Source of the DNA: Mycobacterium sp.
GTDB lineage: Bacteria > Actinomycetota > Actinomycetes > Mycobacteriales > Mycobacteriaceae
NCBI GenBank assembly: GCA_011620645.1
Contig: WOYS01000012.1
Location: 10,846-47,345 of the forward strand
Length of the DNA: 36,500 nucleotides
Direction: 5' to 3'
Position numbers and translations under genes: made by a program. The notes beneath the pieces were generated by a model. It saw only the letters and a list, made by a program, of their open reading frames with translations, was not told the DNA's origin and ran no database searches. This document shows positions 1-8,772 of the stretch, piece after piece. Positions within the stretch are counted from its first letter, which is position 1, and every line of letters starts with the position of its first letter.

Positions 1-2
1 CC

Positions 3-107
3 CTCGTGTTCGTGCTCGGCTACTGCTGCCTGCGCTTCGGTGAAGCGTCGGCGCTGCGGACCGGCTACCCCGAAACGCAAACCAGGCCCGGTAAAAACCG
101 GGCCTGA
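3..107 (+). CDS. C-terminal end of an unidentified protein (partial)
   Basis: An open frame enters from the left edge of the window and runs 34 codons to a TGA at 105-107. It begins with a hydrophobic stretch (LVFVLGYCCLRFGEAS) and ends in a basic polar tail. This could be the last membrane segment and cytoplasmic tail of a membrane protein, but too little is visible to name a family. The stop codon lies inside the hairpin that follows the convergent tRNA gene, so that hairpin could end transcription from both sides. The frame may also be chance coding in high-GC DNA. Confidence 0.35.
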   Translation, partial: LVFVLGYCCLRFGEASALRTGYPETQTRPGKNRA

Positions 108-113
108 TTTGCG
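76..113 (-). terminator. Strong hairpin downstream of tRNA-Tyr
   Basis: Positions 76-92 pair with 97-113 in a stem of about 17 bp with one mismatch (82 against 107). The loop is four A residues at 93-96. It starts one base after the tRNA 3' end, as expected for a terminator of the minus-strand tRNA. There is no long U tract, which is common for mycobacterial terminators. The stem is nearly symmetric, so it could also stop plus-strand transcription of the partial gene at 3-107. Confidence 0.7.
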
Positions 114-196
114 TGGCAGGTACAGGATTCGAACCTGTGTAGGCGTTAGCCGACGGATTTACAGTCCGCTCCCATTGGCCGCTCGGGCAACCTGCC
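114..196 (-). tRNA. tRNA-Tyr (GUA)
   Basis: On the minus strand the acceptor arms GGCAGGT (196-190) and ACCTGCC (121-115) pair, with A at 114 as discriminator base. The T-loop sequence GGTTCGAATCC is complete. The anticodon arm reads CGGACTGTAAATCCG, giving anticodon GTA for tyrosine. The molecule is 83 nt with a long variable arm, as expected for class II bacterial tRNA-Tyr. CCA is not encoded. In M. tuberculosis a tyrosine tRNA lies in the equivalent place next to the YajQ-family gene. Confidence 0.95.
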
Positions 197-272
197 GGAA
201 TTTGGTGCGAGTAGCAGGGTACAACGAGGATGTACCGAAGACGAAAACGGCCAACACCTACGAGGAGGGTCC

Positions 273-764
273 ATGGCGGATTCAAGCTTCGACGTCGTCA
301 GCAAGGCTGATCGACAAGAGGTCGACAACGCGCTCAACCAGGCAGCCAAGGAACTGTCCACCAGGTTCGATTTCCGCGGCACCGACACCACCATCGAGTG
401 GCAGGGCGAAGAGGGCATCATCCTCATCTCCTCCACCGAGGAGCGCGTCCAGGCCGCGGTCGACGTGTTCAAAGAAAAGTTGATCCGTCGCGACATCTCC
501 ATGAAGGCGTTCGACGCCGGGGATCCGCAGCCCTCAGGCAAGATCTACAAGGTCATCGGCTCCATCAAGCAGGGCATCGACAGCGAGAACGCCAAGAAGA
601 TCACCAAGCTGATCCGCGATGAGGGCCCCAAGGGCGTCAAGGCACAGATACAGGGCGAGGAGATCCGGGTCAGCTCGAAGAAGCGCGACGACCTGCAGGC
701 CGTGCAGGCCCTGCTGCGTGGCGCCGACCTCGAGGTCGCGCTGCAGTTCGTCAACTACCGCTAG
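273..764 (+). CDS. YajQ family (UPF0234) nucleotide-binding protein
   Basis: This 163-residue protein matches the YajQ/UPF0234 family in length and pattern: an N-terminal [10 protein letters not shown] segment, then TRFDFRGTD, and a C-terminal half with [18 protein letters not shown]. YajQ proteins have two ferredoxin-like domains. Some members bind cyclic di-GMP or RNA, and the mycobacterial role is not settled. The ATG at 273 follows a strong ribosome site (GAGGAGG) at about -9. It looks like the orthologue of M. tuberculosis Rv0566c. It is transcribed divergently from tRNA-Tyr across a 76-bp gap and converges on the toxin-antitoxin operon. Confidence 0.95.
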   Translation: MADSSFDVVSKADRQEVDNALNQAAKELSTRFDFRGTDTTIEWQGEEGIILISSTEERVQAAVDVFKEKLIRRDISMKAFDAGDPQPSGKIYKVIGSIKQGIDSENAKKITKLIRDEGPKGVKAQIQGEEIRVSSKKRDDLQAVQALLRGADLEVALQFVNYR

Positions 765-865
765 CGGACGCCGTCTTCAAGCTCCTCGTACTCGGTCTTT
801 CCGAGCCCGTTCGGGTACGGCAGATCGCGGACGGGGATGGTGGTGTATCGAGTACTCGACGACAT
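761..865 (-). CDS. Possible small ORF downstream of the yoeB-like toxin
   Basis: An ATG at 865 opens a 34-codon frame seven bases after the toxin stop codon, preceded by AAGG at a workable distance. The product is acidic and ends [12 protein letters not shown]. Its stop codon overlaps the last bases of the convergent yajQ gene. I do not recognise it. It could be a third gene of the toxin-antitoxin operon, the tail of a gene whose front was lost when the module inserted, or chance. Confidence 0.25.
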   Translation of the reverse strand: MSSSTRYTTIPVRDLPYPNGLGKTEYEELEDGVR

Positions 866-872
866 CGGGGCC

Positions 873-1127
873 TTAGTAGTGGTAGCGGGCCTGGAGGATT
901 TCCAGGTTCTCGTCGACGACGCGGTAGACAAGTCGATGCTCATCGGTGATTCGGCGGGACCACGCTCCGGCGAGTCCGTACTTGAGTGGTTCTGGCTTTC
1001 CGATGCCTTCGTATGGGCCGCGGCATGTTTCGTTGATGAGTCTGTTGATGCGCTTGAGGATCGTGCGATCGGCTGTCTGCCAGTGCTGGTAGTCATCCCA
1101 CGCCTGCGGTGAGAAGACGATGTTCAC
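873..1127 (-). CDS. yoeB: YoeB-family mRNA interferase toxin
   Basis: The product is 84 residues, the same length as E. coli YoeB. The residues used by that ribosome-dependent endonuclease fall at the same positions: Glu46, Arg65 and His83, followed by a terminal Tyr84 (ARYHY). YoeB cleaves mRNA in the ribosomal A site and is held inactive by YefM. I chose the GTG at 1127 because it overlaps the antitoxin stop by four bases (GTGA, 1124-1127), the usual translational coupling. The open frame extends upstream to 1247, but that part is antitoxin sequence in another frame. No damage is visible, so the toxin is probably active. Confidence 0.93.
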   Translation of the reverse strand: MNIVFSPQAWDDYQHWQTADRTILKRINRLINETCRGPYEGIGKPEPLKYGLAGAWSRRITDEHRLVYRVVDENLEILQARYHY

Positions 1128-1372
1128 TCTGTGTCGAGTTCGTGGCGGACACCGTGGCCGGCGTCCAGTGCCGCCGCTGCGTCCAGGAGCCGGCGGGCAT
1201 TGGCGGGAGACCGAAATAGGTAGGCGGTCTCCTGCCAGGCTTCCCACTCGTCGGCTGCTATAAGGACCGCGCGGCCATTCTTCGAGGTGATCTCGATGGC
1301 GGCGCGATCGTCGTTGACCTGCTGAATCAGGGGAAACAGGTTCTTACGGGCTTCGCTCGCCGTGATAGCCAT
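1124..1372 (-). CDS. yefM: YefM/Phd-family antitoxin
   Basis: This 82-residue protein starts MAITASEARKNLFPLI and continues with a pattern typical of Phd/YefM antitoxins (NDDRAAIEITSKNGRAVLIA, then EWEAWQETAYLF). The N-terminal half is the DNA-binding dimerisation fold. The acidic C-terminus (ELDTE) would be the part that wraps the toxin. The ATG at 1372 follows AGGAGG at good spacing. It is the first gene of the pair and overlaps the toxin by four bases. Family knowledge predicts autorepression by the antitoxin and the complex. The operator candidate lies just upstream. Confidence 0.93.
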   Translation of the reverse strand: MAITASEARKNLFPLIQQVNDDRAAIEITSKNGRAVLIAADEWEAWQETAYLFRSPANARRLLDAAAALDAGHGVRHELDTE

Positions 1373-1387
1373 TTGACAATCCTCCTA

Positions 1388-1410
1388 GTGGTACAAATTA
1401 TGGTACCAGT
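1388..1410 (-). promoter_or_regulatory. Promoter and likely YefM operator
   Basis: On the minus strand a CATAAT-type -10 element lies between two GGTAC-containing half sites, at 1390-1394 and 1402-1406 on the plus strand, 12 bp apart. YefM-family operators in other bacteria carry short GTAC-type palindromes over the promoter, so this fits autorepression. No convincing -35 box is visible. Confidence 0.55.
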
Positions 1411-1524
1411 TGGATCGGGATTTGACGGTAGCGATCAGGACGGGCAAGCGGACGAGATTTCAGCCCGAGTACACCTTGTCCCCCTCGCAACCTTGATGTC
1501 CCGCAGCGCTTAGCCGCGCTTCTC

Positions 1525-2064
1525 TCAGTTGAAGTAGGGACTGCGCCCCTCGGGCCGATCCAGCAACGGATTGCTGGGATTGATCACATAGCTACCGGCC
1601 GGGCTGATCACGAAGCCGGACTGGTCGAACGAGTTCTGGCACGAGGTGAGCACACCGTCGGTGCCACAGCTGACGTGCTGGAAGCTGATGCGCGAATTCG
1701 GCGGCAGCGGCTGGGCCGGTTGATCCCCGACGTAGATCGGGTTGGCCGCGGTCGCAAAACCGGGCGCGCCAACCTGTCCGCCCGACACCACATTGGCGCC
1801 ATTGGGCGCGGCCGGGAACGGTCCGCTGCAGCCGTAGCCGCCGGTACCCCGGCTCAGCACGCAGGTGATGCCGCCGTTGGCGGTGAAGGCGTACATGCTG
1901 CCGTCGTTGACCGCGAATGCGGAAGGCTTCACCAGCTCCCAGGCATTGATGTTGGGCCCGGGCGGCGGCGGGGGTGGCGGAGCGGGTTCGGCGCCGGCCA
2001 CCGCCGACGAACCGATCAGGGCGGCACCGGCCGCCACCGCAGTCAGCAAACCTCGCATAGCCAT
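1525..2064 (-). CDS. Small secreted protein of unknown function
   Basis: This 179-residue protein has a clear Sec signal peptide: basic MAMRG, a hydrophobic core, and a probable cleavage after AGA near residue 25. A run of seven prolines follows. The mature part contains cysteines that could form two disulfides (around ITCVL, YGCSG, VSCGT and TSCQN). This general plan is common among exported mycobacterial proteins of unknown role. I cannot name a family with confidence. The ATG at 2064 lies seven bases from a TAGGGT -10 element, so the mRNA is probably leaderless. It lies downstream of htpX on the same strand. Confidence 0.85.
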   Translation of the reverse strand: MAMRGLLTAVAAGAALIGSSAVAGAEPAPPPPPPPGPNINAWELVKPSAFAVNDGSMYAFTANGGITCVLSRGTGGYGCSGPFPAAPNGANVVSGGQVGAPGFATAANPIYVGDQPAQPLPPNSRISFQHVSCGTDGVLTSCQNSFDQSGFVISPAGSYVINPSNPLLDRPEGRSPYFN

Positions 2065-2070
2065 GGCGTC

Positions 2071-2076
2071 ACCCTA
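2071..2076 (-). promoter_or_regulatory. -10 element, leaderless start for the secreted protein
   Basis: TAGGGT on the minus strand ends seven bases before the A of ATG 2064. Mycobacterial leaderless genes use a TANNNT element with the transcription start on the start codon, which is this geometry. Confidence 0.55.
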
Positions 2077-2133
2077 ACCCGCCGGTGCATCGCGGGCCAG
2101 GTCAGCGGACCGTCACCGGGGTAGGTGTGCCAA

Positions 2134-3015
2134 TCAGTACTGGCCCGGCCCGCGCCCGGCCATCCGCTCCAGCCGGCGGATGCGATCCTCGACGGGCGGG
2201 TGGGTGGAGAACAGCTTGCCGATCTTCTCCCCCGCCCGGAACGGGTTGGCGATCATCAGGTGTGCCTGATCGGCCAGTTGCGGCTCCGGTGGCAGCGGCG
2301 CGGCCTGCACACCGGCGGAGATCTTGCGCAGCGCGCTGGCCAGCGCCAGTGGATCGCCGGTCAGCTCGGCACCGGACTGATCGGCCTGGTACTCCCGCGA
2401 GCGCGAGACGGCCAACTTGACGACGGTGGCCGCGATCGGGCCCAGCAGCGAAACCAGCAGCATGGCAAAGGGGTTCACCCCACCCTCGCGGTTACCGCCG
2501 AACATCGACGCGAACACCGCGATATTGGCCAGCGCGGTGATCACCGACGCGAGCGCGCCTGCCACGCACGAGATCAGGATGTCGCGGTTGTACACATGGG
2601 ACAGTTCGTGGCCCAGCACCGCACGCAACTCACGCTCGTCGAGAATCTGCAGAACGCCGGTGGTGCAGCACACCGCGGCGTTGCGCGGATTGCGGCCGGT
2701 GGCGAACGCGTTCGGAGCGGCGGTGTCACTGATGTAGAGCCGCGGCATGGGCTGACGCGCCGTGGTCGCCAGCTCGCGCACGATCCGGTACATCGCCGGG
2801 GCCTGCATCTCGGTGACGGGCTGGGCGTGCATCGCCCGCAGTGCCATCTTGTCGCTGTTGAAGTAGATATACCCGTTCATGCCGACGGCGAACAGCACCG
2901 ACAGCCACAGGATCGACGTGTTGCCGAACAGCGAACCGATGAACACGATGAGCGCCGACATGCTGACCAGCAGCACAAAGGTCTTCATCCGGTTGGCATG
3001 GGGATGCCAGGTCAT
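2134..3015 (-). CDS. htpX: Membrane zinc metalloprotease HtpX
   Basis: This 293-residue M48-family protease carries the zinc motif HELSH at residues 136-140 within [16 protein letters not shown] third zinc ligand probably lies in the SREYQAD segment. Hydrophobic segments occur near residues 12-30 and 35-52, with two more after the zinc motif, the usual four-helix plan. HtpX is an envelope-stress protease that degrades misfolded membrane proteins, with its active site on the cytoplasmic side. The ATG at 3015 follows TAGGAGG, a strong ribosome site. It corresponds to M. tuberculosis Rv0563 and lies just downstream of grcC1, as in that species. Confidence 0.95.
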   Translation of the reverse strand: MTWHPHANRMKTFVLLVSMSALIVFIGSLFGNTSILWLSVLFAVGMNGYIYFNSDKMALRAMHAQPVTEMQAPAMYRIVRELATTARQPMPRLYISDTAAPNAFATGRNPRNAAVCCTTGVLQILDERELRAVLGHELSHVYNRDILISCVAGALASVITALANIAVFASMFGGNREGGVNPFAMLLVSLLGPIAATVVKLAVSRSREYQADQSGAELTGDPLALASALRKISAGVQAAPLPPEPQLADQAHLMIANPFRAGEKIGKLFSTHPPVEDRIRRLERMAGRGPGQY

Positions 3016-3081
3016 CAGCTTGCCTCCTAGGAAAGTCTTCGCTCGCTGATCTAACGCCGAAGGACCCCCGGAGGTTCCGAT

Positions 3082-4089
3082 TCAGCCGTGCCGGTTCGCG
3101 GTGTAGTCGACCAGAATGGCCAGTGCAGCGCGGCCGGGTCCGGCGGGCAGATTGTTGAGTTCATCGCGGGCCCGCCCGGCGTATTCGCGCACCGTCTGCT
3201 TGGCATCGGCCATGCCCGGGGACCGCCGCAGCAAGGTCAGCGCCTCGGCCAGCTCGTCATCGTCCTCGATCGGCCGGGCCACCAACTCCCGGAGCCGATC
3301 CGTGTCGGGACCGGACTCGCGCAGTGCGTACAGGACGGGCAGCGTGTGCACGCCTTCACGCAGGTCAGTGCCGGGAACCTTGCCCGACTCGTCGGGATCG
3401 CTGTCGATGTCGATGATGTCGTCGGAGATCTGGAAGACGGTCCCGACGATGCCGCCGAGCCAGGACAGCCGCTGGATCTGATCCTCGCCGGCACCGGAGA
3501 ACGTTGCCCCGAAGCGGCCCGCGGCCGAGATGAGGCAGGCCGTCTTCTCGTAGACCACCTTCAGGTAGTGCTCGATCTCATCGGTGCCGTCGGCAGCGCC
3601 GCGCGTCTCGCGCATCTGCCCGGTGACCAGCTGTGCGAATGTGTCGGCAATCACCCGCACCGCGTCGGGTCCGAGCCGCGACACCAGCCGCGACGCGGTC
3701 GCGAACAGGTAGTCACCCGCGAGGATCGCGATGTTATTGCCCCACCGGGCGTTGGCACTGTCGGCGCCCCGCCGCAGCTGGGCCTCATCCATCACGTCGT
3801 CGTGATAGAGCGTGGCCAGGTGCACCAGCTCGATGACGGCGCCGGCGATGATGACATCGCCGTCCTCCGGTCGCGGCCCCAGCGACCCCGCCAGCACGGT
3901 GAACAGCGGCCGGAACCGCTTGCCGCCGGCCTGGAAGAGATGCTGGACGGCCTCGACCATCAGCTCATCCGCCTTGCCCAGCTCGGTGGCCATCAGATCT
4001 TCGATACGCGCCACTCCGTCGCGTACCTGCGTGGCGAATTCAGGATCCCCGAAGTCCACCCCCGCCACCACGCTCGCCGGTGTCCTCAT
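3082..4089 (-). CDS. grcC1: Polyprenyl diphosphate synthase
   Basis: This 335-residue trans-isoprenyl diphosphate synthase has both aspartate-rich motifs, DDVMD at residues 97-101 and DDIID at 223-227. It also has the GGKRFRP substrate-binding segment near residue 55. These enzymes condense isopentenyl diphosphate onto an allylic primer. It is the positional counterpart of Rv0562 (GrcC1). Sitting between menJ and htpX, it probably makes the menaquinone side chain, although chain length cannot be read from sequence by eye. The ATG at 4089 lies seven bases from a TATGTT -10 box shared with the divergent menJ promoter. Confidence 0.94.
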   Translation of the reverse strand: MRTPASVVAGVDFGDPEFATQVRDGVARIEDLMATELGKADELMVEAVQHLFQAGGKRFRPLFTVLAGSLGPRPEDGDVIIAGAVIELVHLATLYHDDVMDEAQLRRGADSANARWGNNIAILAGDYLFATASRLVSRLGPDAVRVIADTFAQLVTGQMRETRGAADGTDEIEHYLKVVYEKTACLISAAGRFGATFSGAGEDQIQRLSWLGGIVGTVFQISDDIIDIDSDPDESGKVPGTDLREGVHTLPVLYALRESGPDTDRLRELVARPIEDDDELAEALTLLRRSPGMADAKQTVREYAGRARDELNNLPAGPGRAALAILVDYTANRHG

Positions 4090-4095
4090 TTGTCC

Positions 4096-4103
4096 AACAT
4101 ACT
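4096..4103. promoter_or_regulatory. Overlapping divergent -10 elements of grcC1 and menJ
   Basis: The eight bases AACATACT hold two -10 elements. On the minus strand TATGTT (4101-4096) ends seven bases before the grcC1 ATG at 4089. On the plus strand CATACT (4098-4103) ends seven bases before the menJ GTG at 4110. Both spacings fit leaderless mycobacterial transcription. Because the boxes share four bases, the two promoters should exclude each other at any instant. Confidence 0.6.
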
Positions 4104-4109
4104 GGGAGG

Positions 4110-5330
4110 GTGCTGAGTCGAGCAGATGTGGTTGTCGTCGGGGCCGGGCCCGCCGGTTCGTCGGCCGCCGCGTGGGCGGCGAGGGCCGGCCGCGAGGTGT
4201 TGGTCATCGACTCGGCACAGTTCCCCCGCGACAAGGCATGCGGTGACGGGCTGACCCCGCGCGCGATCTCCGAGCTGCGACGGCTGGGCCTCGGCGACTG
4301 GCTGAGCGGCCGGATCAGCCACCACGGACTTCGGATGTCCGGGTTCGGGGCCGACGTGGAGATCCCCTGGCCCGGGCCCTCGTTCCCGTCGACCAGCAGC
4401 GCGGTCCCCCGCACCGAACTCGACGACCGGATTCGCACGGCCGCTTCCGACGACGGCGCCAATATGATGCTGGGCACCAAAGTAGTTGATGTACGCCATG
4501 ATTCGACGGGTCGCGTATCGGAGCTGATGCTCGACGACGGCTCCGAGATCGGGGTGGGCGAGCTGATCGTCGCCGACGGTGCCCGCTCGACACTCGGGCG
4601 CGCACTGGGCCGGACCTGGCATCAGGAGACGGTGTACGGCGTGGCGGTGCGCGGATACATCGCGACCCCACGCGCCAACGAGCCGTGGATCACCTCACAC
4701 CTCGAATTGCGTTCGCCGGAAGGCAAAGTGCTGCCCGGCTACGGCTGGATCTTCCCGTTGGGCAACGGCGAGGTGAACATCGGCGTGGGCGCACTGGCCA
4801 CCGTGAAACGCCCGTCGGATGCCGCGTTGCGACCGCTGATGTCCTACTACTGCGACCTGCACCGCGAGGAATGGGGTTTCGAGGGCGAGCCACGCGCCGG
4901 GCTGTCCGCCCTGCTGCCGATGGGCGGTGCGGTGTCCGGGGTGGCCGGTCGGAACTGGATGCTGATCGGTGATGCCGCGGCCTGCGTCAACCCACTCAAC
5001 GGCGAGGGCATCGACTACGGATTGGAGACCGGACGGCTGGCCGCCCAGCTGCTGGGCGCCGGTGACCATACCGACTCCTGGCCCGCAATCCTGACTGAGC
5101 ATTACGCGCGCGGCTTCTCCGCGGCGCGGCGGTTGGCGCTGCTACTGACGTTCCCGCGGTTTCTGCCCGCGGTGGGCCCGCTGGCGATGCGATCGCATTT
5201 CCTGATGAACGTCGCGGTGCGGATGATGGGGAATCTGGTCACCGAGCAGGACGAGGACTGGATCGCGCGGGTGTGGCGATCGGCCGGCCTGGCGTCGCGC
5301 CGGCTCGACGACCGCAAACCCTTCAGCTGA
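4110..5330 (+). CDS. menJ: Menaquinone reductase MenJ (geranylgeranyl reductase family)
   Basis: This 406-residue flavoprotein begins with the FAD-binding motif VVVGAGPAGS at residues 7-16. It has a second FAD contact, GDAAACVNPLNGEGIDYGLE, typical of the geranylgeranyl reductase family. MenJ (Rv0561c) saturates one isoprene unit of the menaquinone side chain, giving MK-9(II-H2) in M. tuberculosis. An in-frame ATG lies upstream at 4080, inside the grcC1 start region. I chose the GTG at 4110 because CATACT lies seven bases upstream and the FAD motif then begins at the normal distance from the N-terminus. It converges on the cobW-like gene with a 19-bp gap. Confidence 0.94.
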   Translation: MLSRADVVVVGAGPAGSSAAAWAARAGREVLVIDSAQFPRDKACGDGLTPRAISELRRLGLGDWLSGRISHHGLRMSGFGADVEIPWPGPSFPSTSSAVPRTELDDRIRTAASDDGANMMLGTKVVDVRHDSTGRVSELMLDDGSEIGVGELIVADGARSTLGRALGRTWHQETVYGVAVRGYIATPRANEPWITSHLELRSPEGKVLPGYGWIFPLGNGEVNIGVGALATVKRPSDAALRPLMSYYCDLHREEWGFEGEPRAGLSALLPMGGAVSGVAGRNWMLIGDAAACVNPLNGEGIDYGLETGRLAAQLLGAGDHTDSWPAILTEHYARGFSAARRLALLLTFPRFLPAVGPLAMRSHFLMNVAVRMMGNLVTEQDEDWIARVWRSAGLASRRLDDRKPFS

Positions 5331-5349
5331 TCAGAGCGCGAGCTGCGGT

Positions 5350-6354
5350 TCACGACCCAGCAGGGTCATCTCCATCAGCAGCCGGACGCAGACACCACGT
5401 AGACGCAGGCACCACGTATTTGTGCACCGCGAGCATCGCGTTCTCGTCCGCGGGTTCGCGCGTGCAATCCTGCAGCGCCGCCAGGGACGCCGATTCGTCG
5501 ATATCGGTACCGATGAGCACCAGCATGGTGCCGCGCCCGGAGGCACCGCGTTTCTCGAAGCGCAACGAGCTGCCGACCAGTTGCACGGAATATCGACCGC
5601 CGGAACCGAAATCGACGAAACCCTTTGCGCGGTAAAGCCCCACGGGGCGGTCATGCAGAAAGGCCATGAGGCGGCGGGGGTTCACCGGCGCATCGGTGCT
5701 GAACTCCACACTCTGATATTCCGGGTGTTCGTGGTGGTGATCCTCGTGCAGCAGTTCCTCCAGCGACAGCTGGGCCGGACGCTCCCGGCGCCCTACCGGC
5801 GGGTCGATCAGCAACGCAGGGTCCACCCGCGCAAAATCGGTGTACACCAACGGAACCTGCGGGTTCTCGGCGCGCACCCGCGCCGCGATCCCGTCGGCAT
5901 CGACGGCTTCACCGACCTTGTTGAGTACCACCAGGTCGGCGACCCGCACCCCGTGTCCCAGCTCGGCGGGCCGGGCGGCGTCCACTACCAGCACCAGCCC
6001 GGCGTAGTGGAACCGGTGATCCCCGGCGGCGGCGATGGTGCGGGCCAGCACCGGCGGCTCGGCGATCCCACTGGCCTCCACCACGATCAGATCCAGCGCG
6101 GGGCGCACGCCCGCCAGCCGGCCCAGCATCTCGGCGGCTTCGGTGGAGTCCGTCGCGCAGCAGATGCACCCGTTGGACAGCGAGGCCATCGCGTCGACCT
6201 GCCCGGCGACGAACATCGCATCGATGTTCACCGCACCGAAGTCGTTGACCAGAGCCCCGATTCGCACCCCGCGGCTGTTGCGCAGCAGATGATTGAGCAG
6301 CGTCGTCTTACCGGCCCCGAGGAAACCGGCGAGCGCCAGAACAGGAACGCTCAA
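5350..6354 (-). CDS. COG0523/CobW family metal-associated GTPase
   Basis: This 334-residue G3E GTPase has Walker [10 protein letters not shown] at residues 10-18. The family metal-binding CxCC motif is present (GCICC, cysteines near 63, 65 and 66). It has an NK-type guanine motif (LNKVGE) and a histidine-rich loop ([10 protein letters not shown]). Members insert or deliver metals, often zinc or cobalt; which one is not visible here. The likely start is a TTG at 6354 that overlaps the menG stop by four bases (TTGA), so translation is probably coupled to menG. The C-terminus is altered by a 17-bp tandem duplication at 5385-5418 that shifts the frame and adds about a dozen residues. Confidence 0.87.
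   Translation of the reverse strand: MSVPVLALAGFLGAGKTTLLNHLLRNSRGVRIGALVNDFGAVNIDAMFVAGQVDAMASLSNGCICCATDSTEAAEMLGRLAGVRPALDLIVVEASGIAEPPVLARTIAAAGDHRFHYAGLVLVVDAARPAELGHGVRVADLVVLNKVGEAVDADGIAARVRAENPQVPLVYTDFARVDPALLIDPPVGRRERPAQLSLEELLHEDHHHEHPEYQSVEFSTDAPVNPRRLMAFLHDRPVGLYRAKGFVDFGSGGRYSVQLVGSSLRFEKRGASGRGTMLVLIGTDIDESASLAALQDCTREPADENAMLAVHKYVVPASTWCLRPAADGDDPAGS
5385..5418. repeat. 17-bp tandem duplication in the 3' end of the CobW-like gene
   Basis: Unit 5385-5401 is repeated at 5402-5418 with one mismatch. Seventeen is not a multiple of three, so one extra copy changes the reading frame. With one unit removed the protein would end KYVVSASGC. With both it ends [11 protein letters not shown]. 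Confidence 0.85.
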
Positions 6355-7037
6355 GGCTTGACGGCGGCGTGCAGCGCGACGATCCCGCCGGTCAGATTGC
6401 GCCAGCGCACCGCTTCCCAGCCGGCGTCGCGGATGCGGTCGGCCAGCTCGGCCTGTATCGGCCAGGCCCGGATCGACTCGGCCAGATACACGTAGGCGTC
6501 CGGATTGCTCGACACCGCGCGCGCCATCGCGGGCAGCGCCTGCATCAGGTATTCTTTGTACACCGTGGCGAACAGGCCATTGGTCGGTGTGGAGAACTCG
6601 CACACCACCAGCCGCCCCCCGGGGCGGGTGACCCGCGCCATCTCGCGCAGACCCGCCACATGGTCGACCACGTTGCGCAGCCCGAAGCTGATGGTCACCG
6701 CGTCGAACACCCCGTCGGCGAACGGCAGGCGGGTGGCGTCGCCGGCCACCTTCGGCACATCGCGCTCGGCACCGGCGGCCAGCATGCCGACCGAGAAGTC
6801 CGCGGCCACACACCAGGCACCCGAGTTCGCCAACTCGACCGTCGACACCGCCGTGCCGGCGGCCAGGTCCAGCACCCGTTCTCCCGGGCCGATGCCCAGT
6901 GCCGCTCGGGTCTGCCGGCGCCAGAACCGGTCCTGCCCCAGCGACATCACCGTGTTGGTGATGTCGTAGCGGCGGGCCACGGCGTCGAACATCGACGCGA
7001 CCTCGTGCGGGTCCTTCTCCAGCGACGCCCTACTCAT
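6351..7037 (-). CDS. menG: Demethylmenaquinone methyltransferase MenG (UbiE family)
   Basis: This 228-residue class I methyltransferase shows the UbiE pattern: [20 protein letters not shown] near the N-terminus, [10 protein letters not shown] as the S-adenosylmethionine motif, [11 protein letters not shown] in the middle and [12 protein letters not shown] later. It methylates demethylmenaquinone, the last ring step of menaquinone synthesis. It corresponds to Rv0558, also called ubiE or menH in older mycobacterial annotation. A TAGGTT element lies eight bases from the ATG at 7037, so the mRNA may be leaderless. The stop overlaps the start of the cobW-like gene. Confidence 0.95.
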   Translation of the reverse strand: MSRASLEKDPHEVASMFDAVARRYDITNTVMSLGQDRFWRRQTRAALGIGPGERVLDLAAGTAVSTVELANSGAWCVAADFSVGMLAAGAERDVPKVAGDATRLPFADGVFDAVTISFGLRNVVDHVAGLREMARVTRPGGRLVVCEFSTPTNGLFATVYKEYLMQALPAMARAVSSNPDAYVYLAESIRAWPIQAELADRIRDAGWEAVRWRNLTGGIVALHAAVKP

Positions 7038-7102
7038 CGGACCAAACCTACCTGTGAGTCTCGAGGATCCGGGAATGGGGATTCCGTGATGACGTGGGCA
7101 CC

Positions 7103-8713
7103 CTAGACTCTCCAGGCCCTTTCGCGCACCGCGAGATAGTGCTCGGAGACCGGAACGCCGTCGGTGTAGCGCTCGACGGCCTGCTCGATCAGCAGGTCAT
7201 GACCGGTGAGCCGGGTGTGGTGCTGGTGCATGTGCTCGCCCCAGGAGCGCACGATGAACGTCTCCACGAACGTCGAATCGTGTTCGACACTGCGGAACAG
7301 GCGCCACTGCGACGCCCCGGTGCGCTGACGGGACCGGCCCAGCACGTCCATCGCCTTCAGGAAGTTCTGCTCGTCGGCCGCGGGCACGCGGTAGGCGGTG
7401 ATCACCAGAACGGGACCGTCGAGTGGTTCGGGCTCGAAGACGAGGTTCGGCTCGGGCCAGTGCGAGGACGGCGTCAGGTCGAGGTCGCCGGTGTTGGCGT
7501 GCAACGGCCACCACAGCGAGGACAGCCCGCACACCACGAGGAATCCCGCGCTGATCAACAGGCTCGTGACACTCGTGGTGGCCGCGGCAACCACACCCCA
7601 CACAAGCGAGCCCACCGCCTGCCCGCCCATGAAGACCAGTTGGTACACCGACAGTCCGCGGGCCCGCACCCACGCCGGCAGGCTCAGCTGCATCGACGCG
7701 TTGAGCGTCGACAGCGACAGCAACCAGGACGCGCCGCCCACCAGCAGTGCCACCAGCACGGCGGCGAAATTGGGCACCAGCGCCAGCACGACGGTGGCCA
7801 CCGCGAATCCCACCGCCGCGGTGGTCAGCAGCGTGTTCTGGCCGAATCGGGACCGTAACCGCGACAACAGGAAAGCGCCCAGCACGGCACCCGCACCGAG
7901 GGAGCCCAGCAGGACGCCGTACCCGGAGGACGACAGGCCGAGCCGGGCACTCGCGATCACCGGCAAAAGTCCCCACAGTGCGCTGGCGGGAGCGATGAAC
8001 AATGCCGCCCTCAGCAGGATGCGCCGCACGATCGGCGAGCTTCGGATGAACCGTCCGCCCGCGCTGAGCGCTGCCAGTGCACGCTCAGGTGGCCCGCTGC
8101 GTTCGACCGGGTCTCGTCTCCACCAGACGAGCACGACCACGATTCCGGCGAAAGATACGGCGTTGAGCGCGAAGACCAGGGTCGGCCCCGACAGTGACAC
8201 CAGCACCCCGGCGATGGCGGGCCCGATGGCCCTGGCCAGGTTGATGCTCATGCTACCCAGTGCCGCGGCGGCCGGAATCTGCTGAGCGGGAACAAGATCA
8301 GGCTGGATCGCCTGCCACGCGGGTGCGACGAGCGCCTGACCGCAGCCGATCACGAACAACAATGTCAGCAGCACCGCCGGAGTCGTCAGTCCGGCACCGG
8401 TCAACGACGCGAGCAGACCCACACCGGCGGCCATCGCGCCCTGGGTGGCGATGAGCAGACGGCGCCGGTCGATGAGATCGGCCAGCACACCCGATGGCAA
8501 CGCCAACAGCATCACCGGCAGCGTCGTCGCGGTTTGCACCAGCGGTACCAGAACGGCCGCGCGGGGATCGCCGACGAGCATCCACTGCGCCCCGACGGTC
8601 TGCATCCAGGTGCCGAGGTTGGACACCAGTTGCGCGATCCACAGCGCGCGATAGACCGGCGACCGCAGCGGCGCCCATGTCGATATGCCCGCCGATGTCA
8701 TCGCTGCCCCCAT
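7103..8713 (-). CDS. MFS exporter (MFS_3/EntS type) with C-terminal ABM-like domain
   Basis: This 536-residue major facilitator protein has about twelve membrane segments in the first 400 residues, with the cytoplasmic loop [16 protein letters not shown] after helix 3. The last 110 residues or so (from [10 protein letters not shown] to the RAWRV end) form a soluble domain resembling antibiotic-biosynthesis monooxygenase folds. I recall this tail as regular in the MFS_3 branch that includes enterobactin exporter EntS. The substrate cannot be inferred. I chose ATG 8713, with GAAAGG upstream, rather than the ORF start at 8776, which lies within mgtA. It sits between mgtA and menG on the same strand; M. 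tuberculosis lacks a gene here, as I recall. Confidence 0.88.
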   Translation of the reverse strand: MGAAMTSAGISTWAPLRSPVYRALWIAQLVSNLGTWMQTVGAQWMLVGDPRAAVLVPLVQTATTLPVMLLALPSGVLADLIDRRRLLIATQGAMAAGVGLLASLTGAGLTTPAVLLTLLFVIGCGQALVAPAWQAIQPDLVPAQQIPAAAALGSMSINLARAIGPAIAGVLVSLSGPTLVFALNAVSFAGIVVVLVWWRRDPVERSGPPERALAALSAGGRFIRSSPIVRRILLRAALFIAPASALWGLLPVIASARLGLSSSGYGVLLGSLGAGAVLGAFLLSRLRSRFGQNTLLTTAAVGFAVATVVLALVPNFAAVLVALLVGGASWLLSLSTLNASMQLSLPAWVRARGLSVYQLVFMGGQAVGSLVWGVVAAATTSVTSLLISAGFLVVCGLSSLWWPLHANTGDLDLTPSSHWPEPNLVFEPEPLDGPVLVITAYRVPAADEQNFLKAMDVLGRSRQRTGASQWRLFRSVEHDSTFVETFIVRSWGEHMHQHHTRLTGHDLLIEQAVERYTDGVPVSEHYLAVRERAWRV

Positions 8714-8772
8714 CCACGGCCTTTCGACCACTGTAGAGGTGGGGGCGCATGGAGACGTTTCGAACGGGCGGC

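Noticed and set aside
2125..3030. 301-codon plus-strand frame over htpX
   Set aside because: Rich in His, Gln, Arg and Gly with no domain; a typical high-GC shadow of the real minus-strand gene.
4080..4109. menJ start at ATG 4080
   Set aside because: It would begin within the grcC1 start region and upstream of the likely -10 box. The GTG at 4110 fits leaderless spacing and normal family length.
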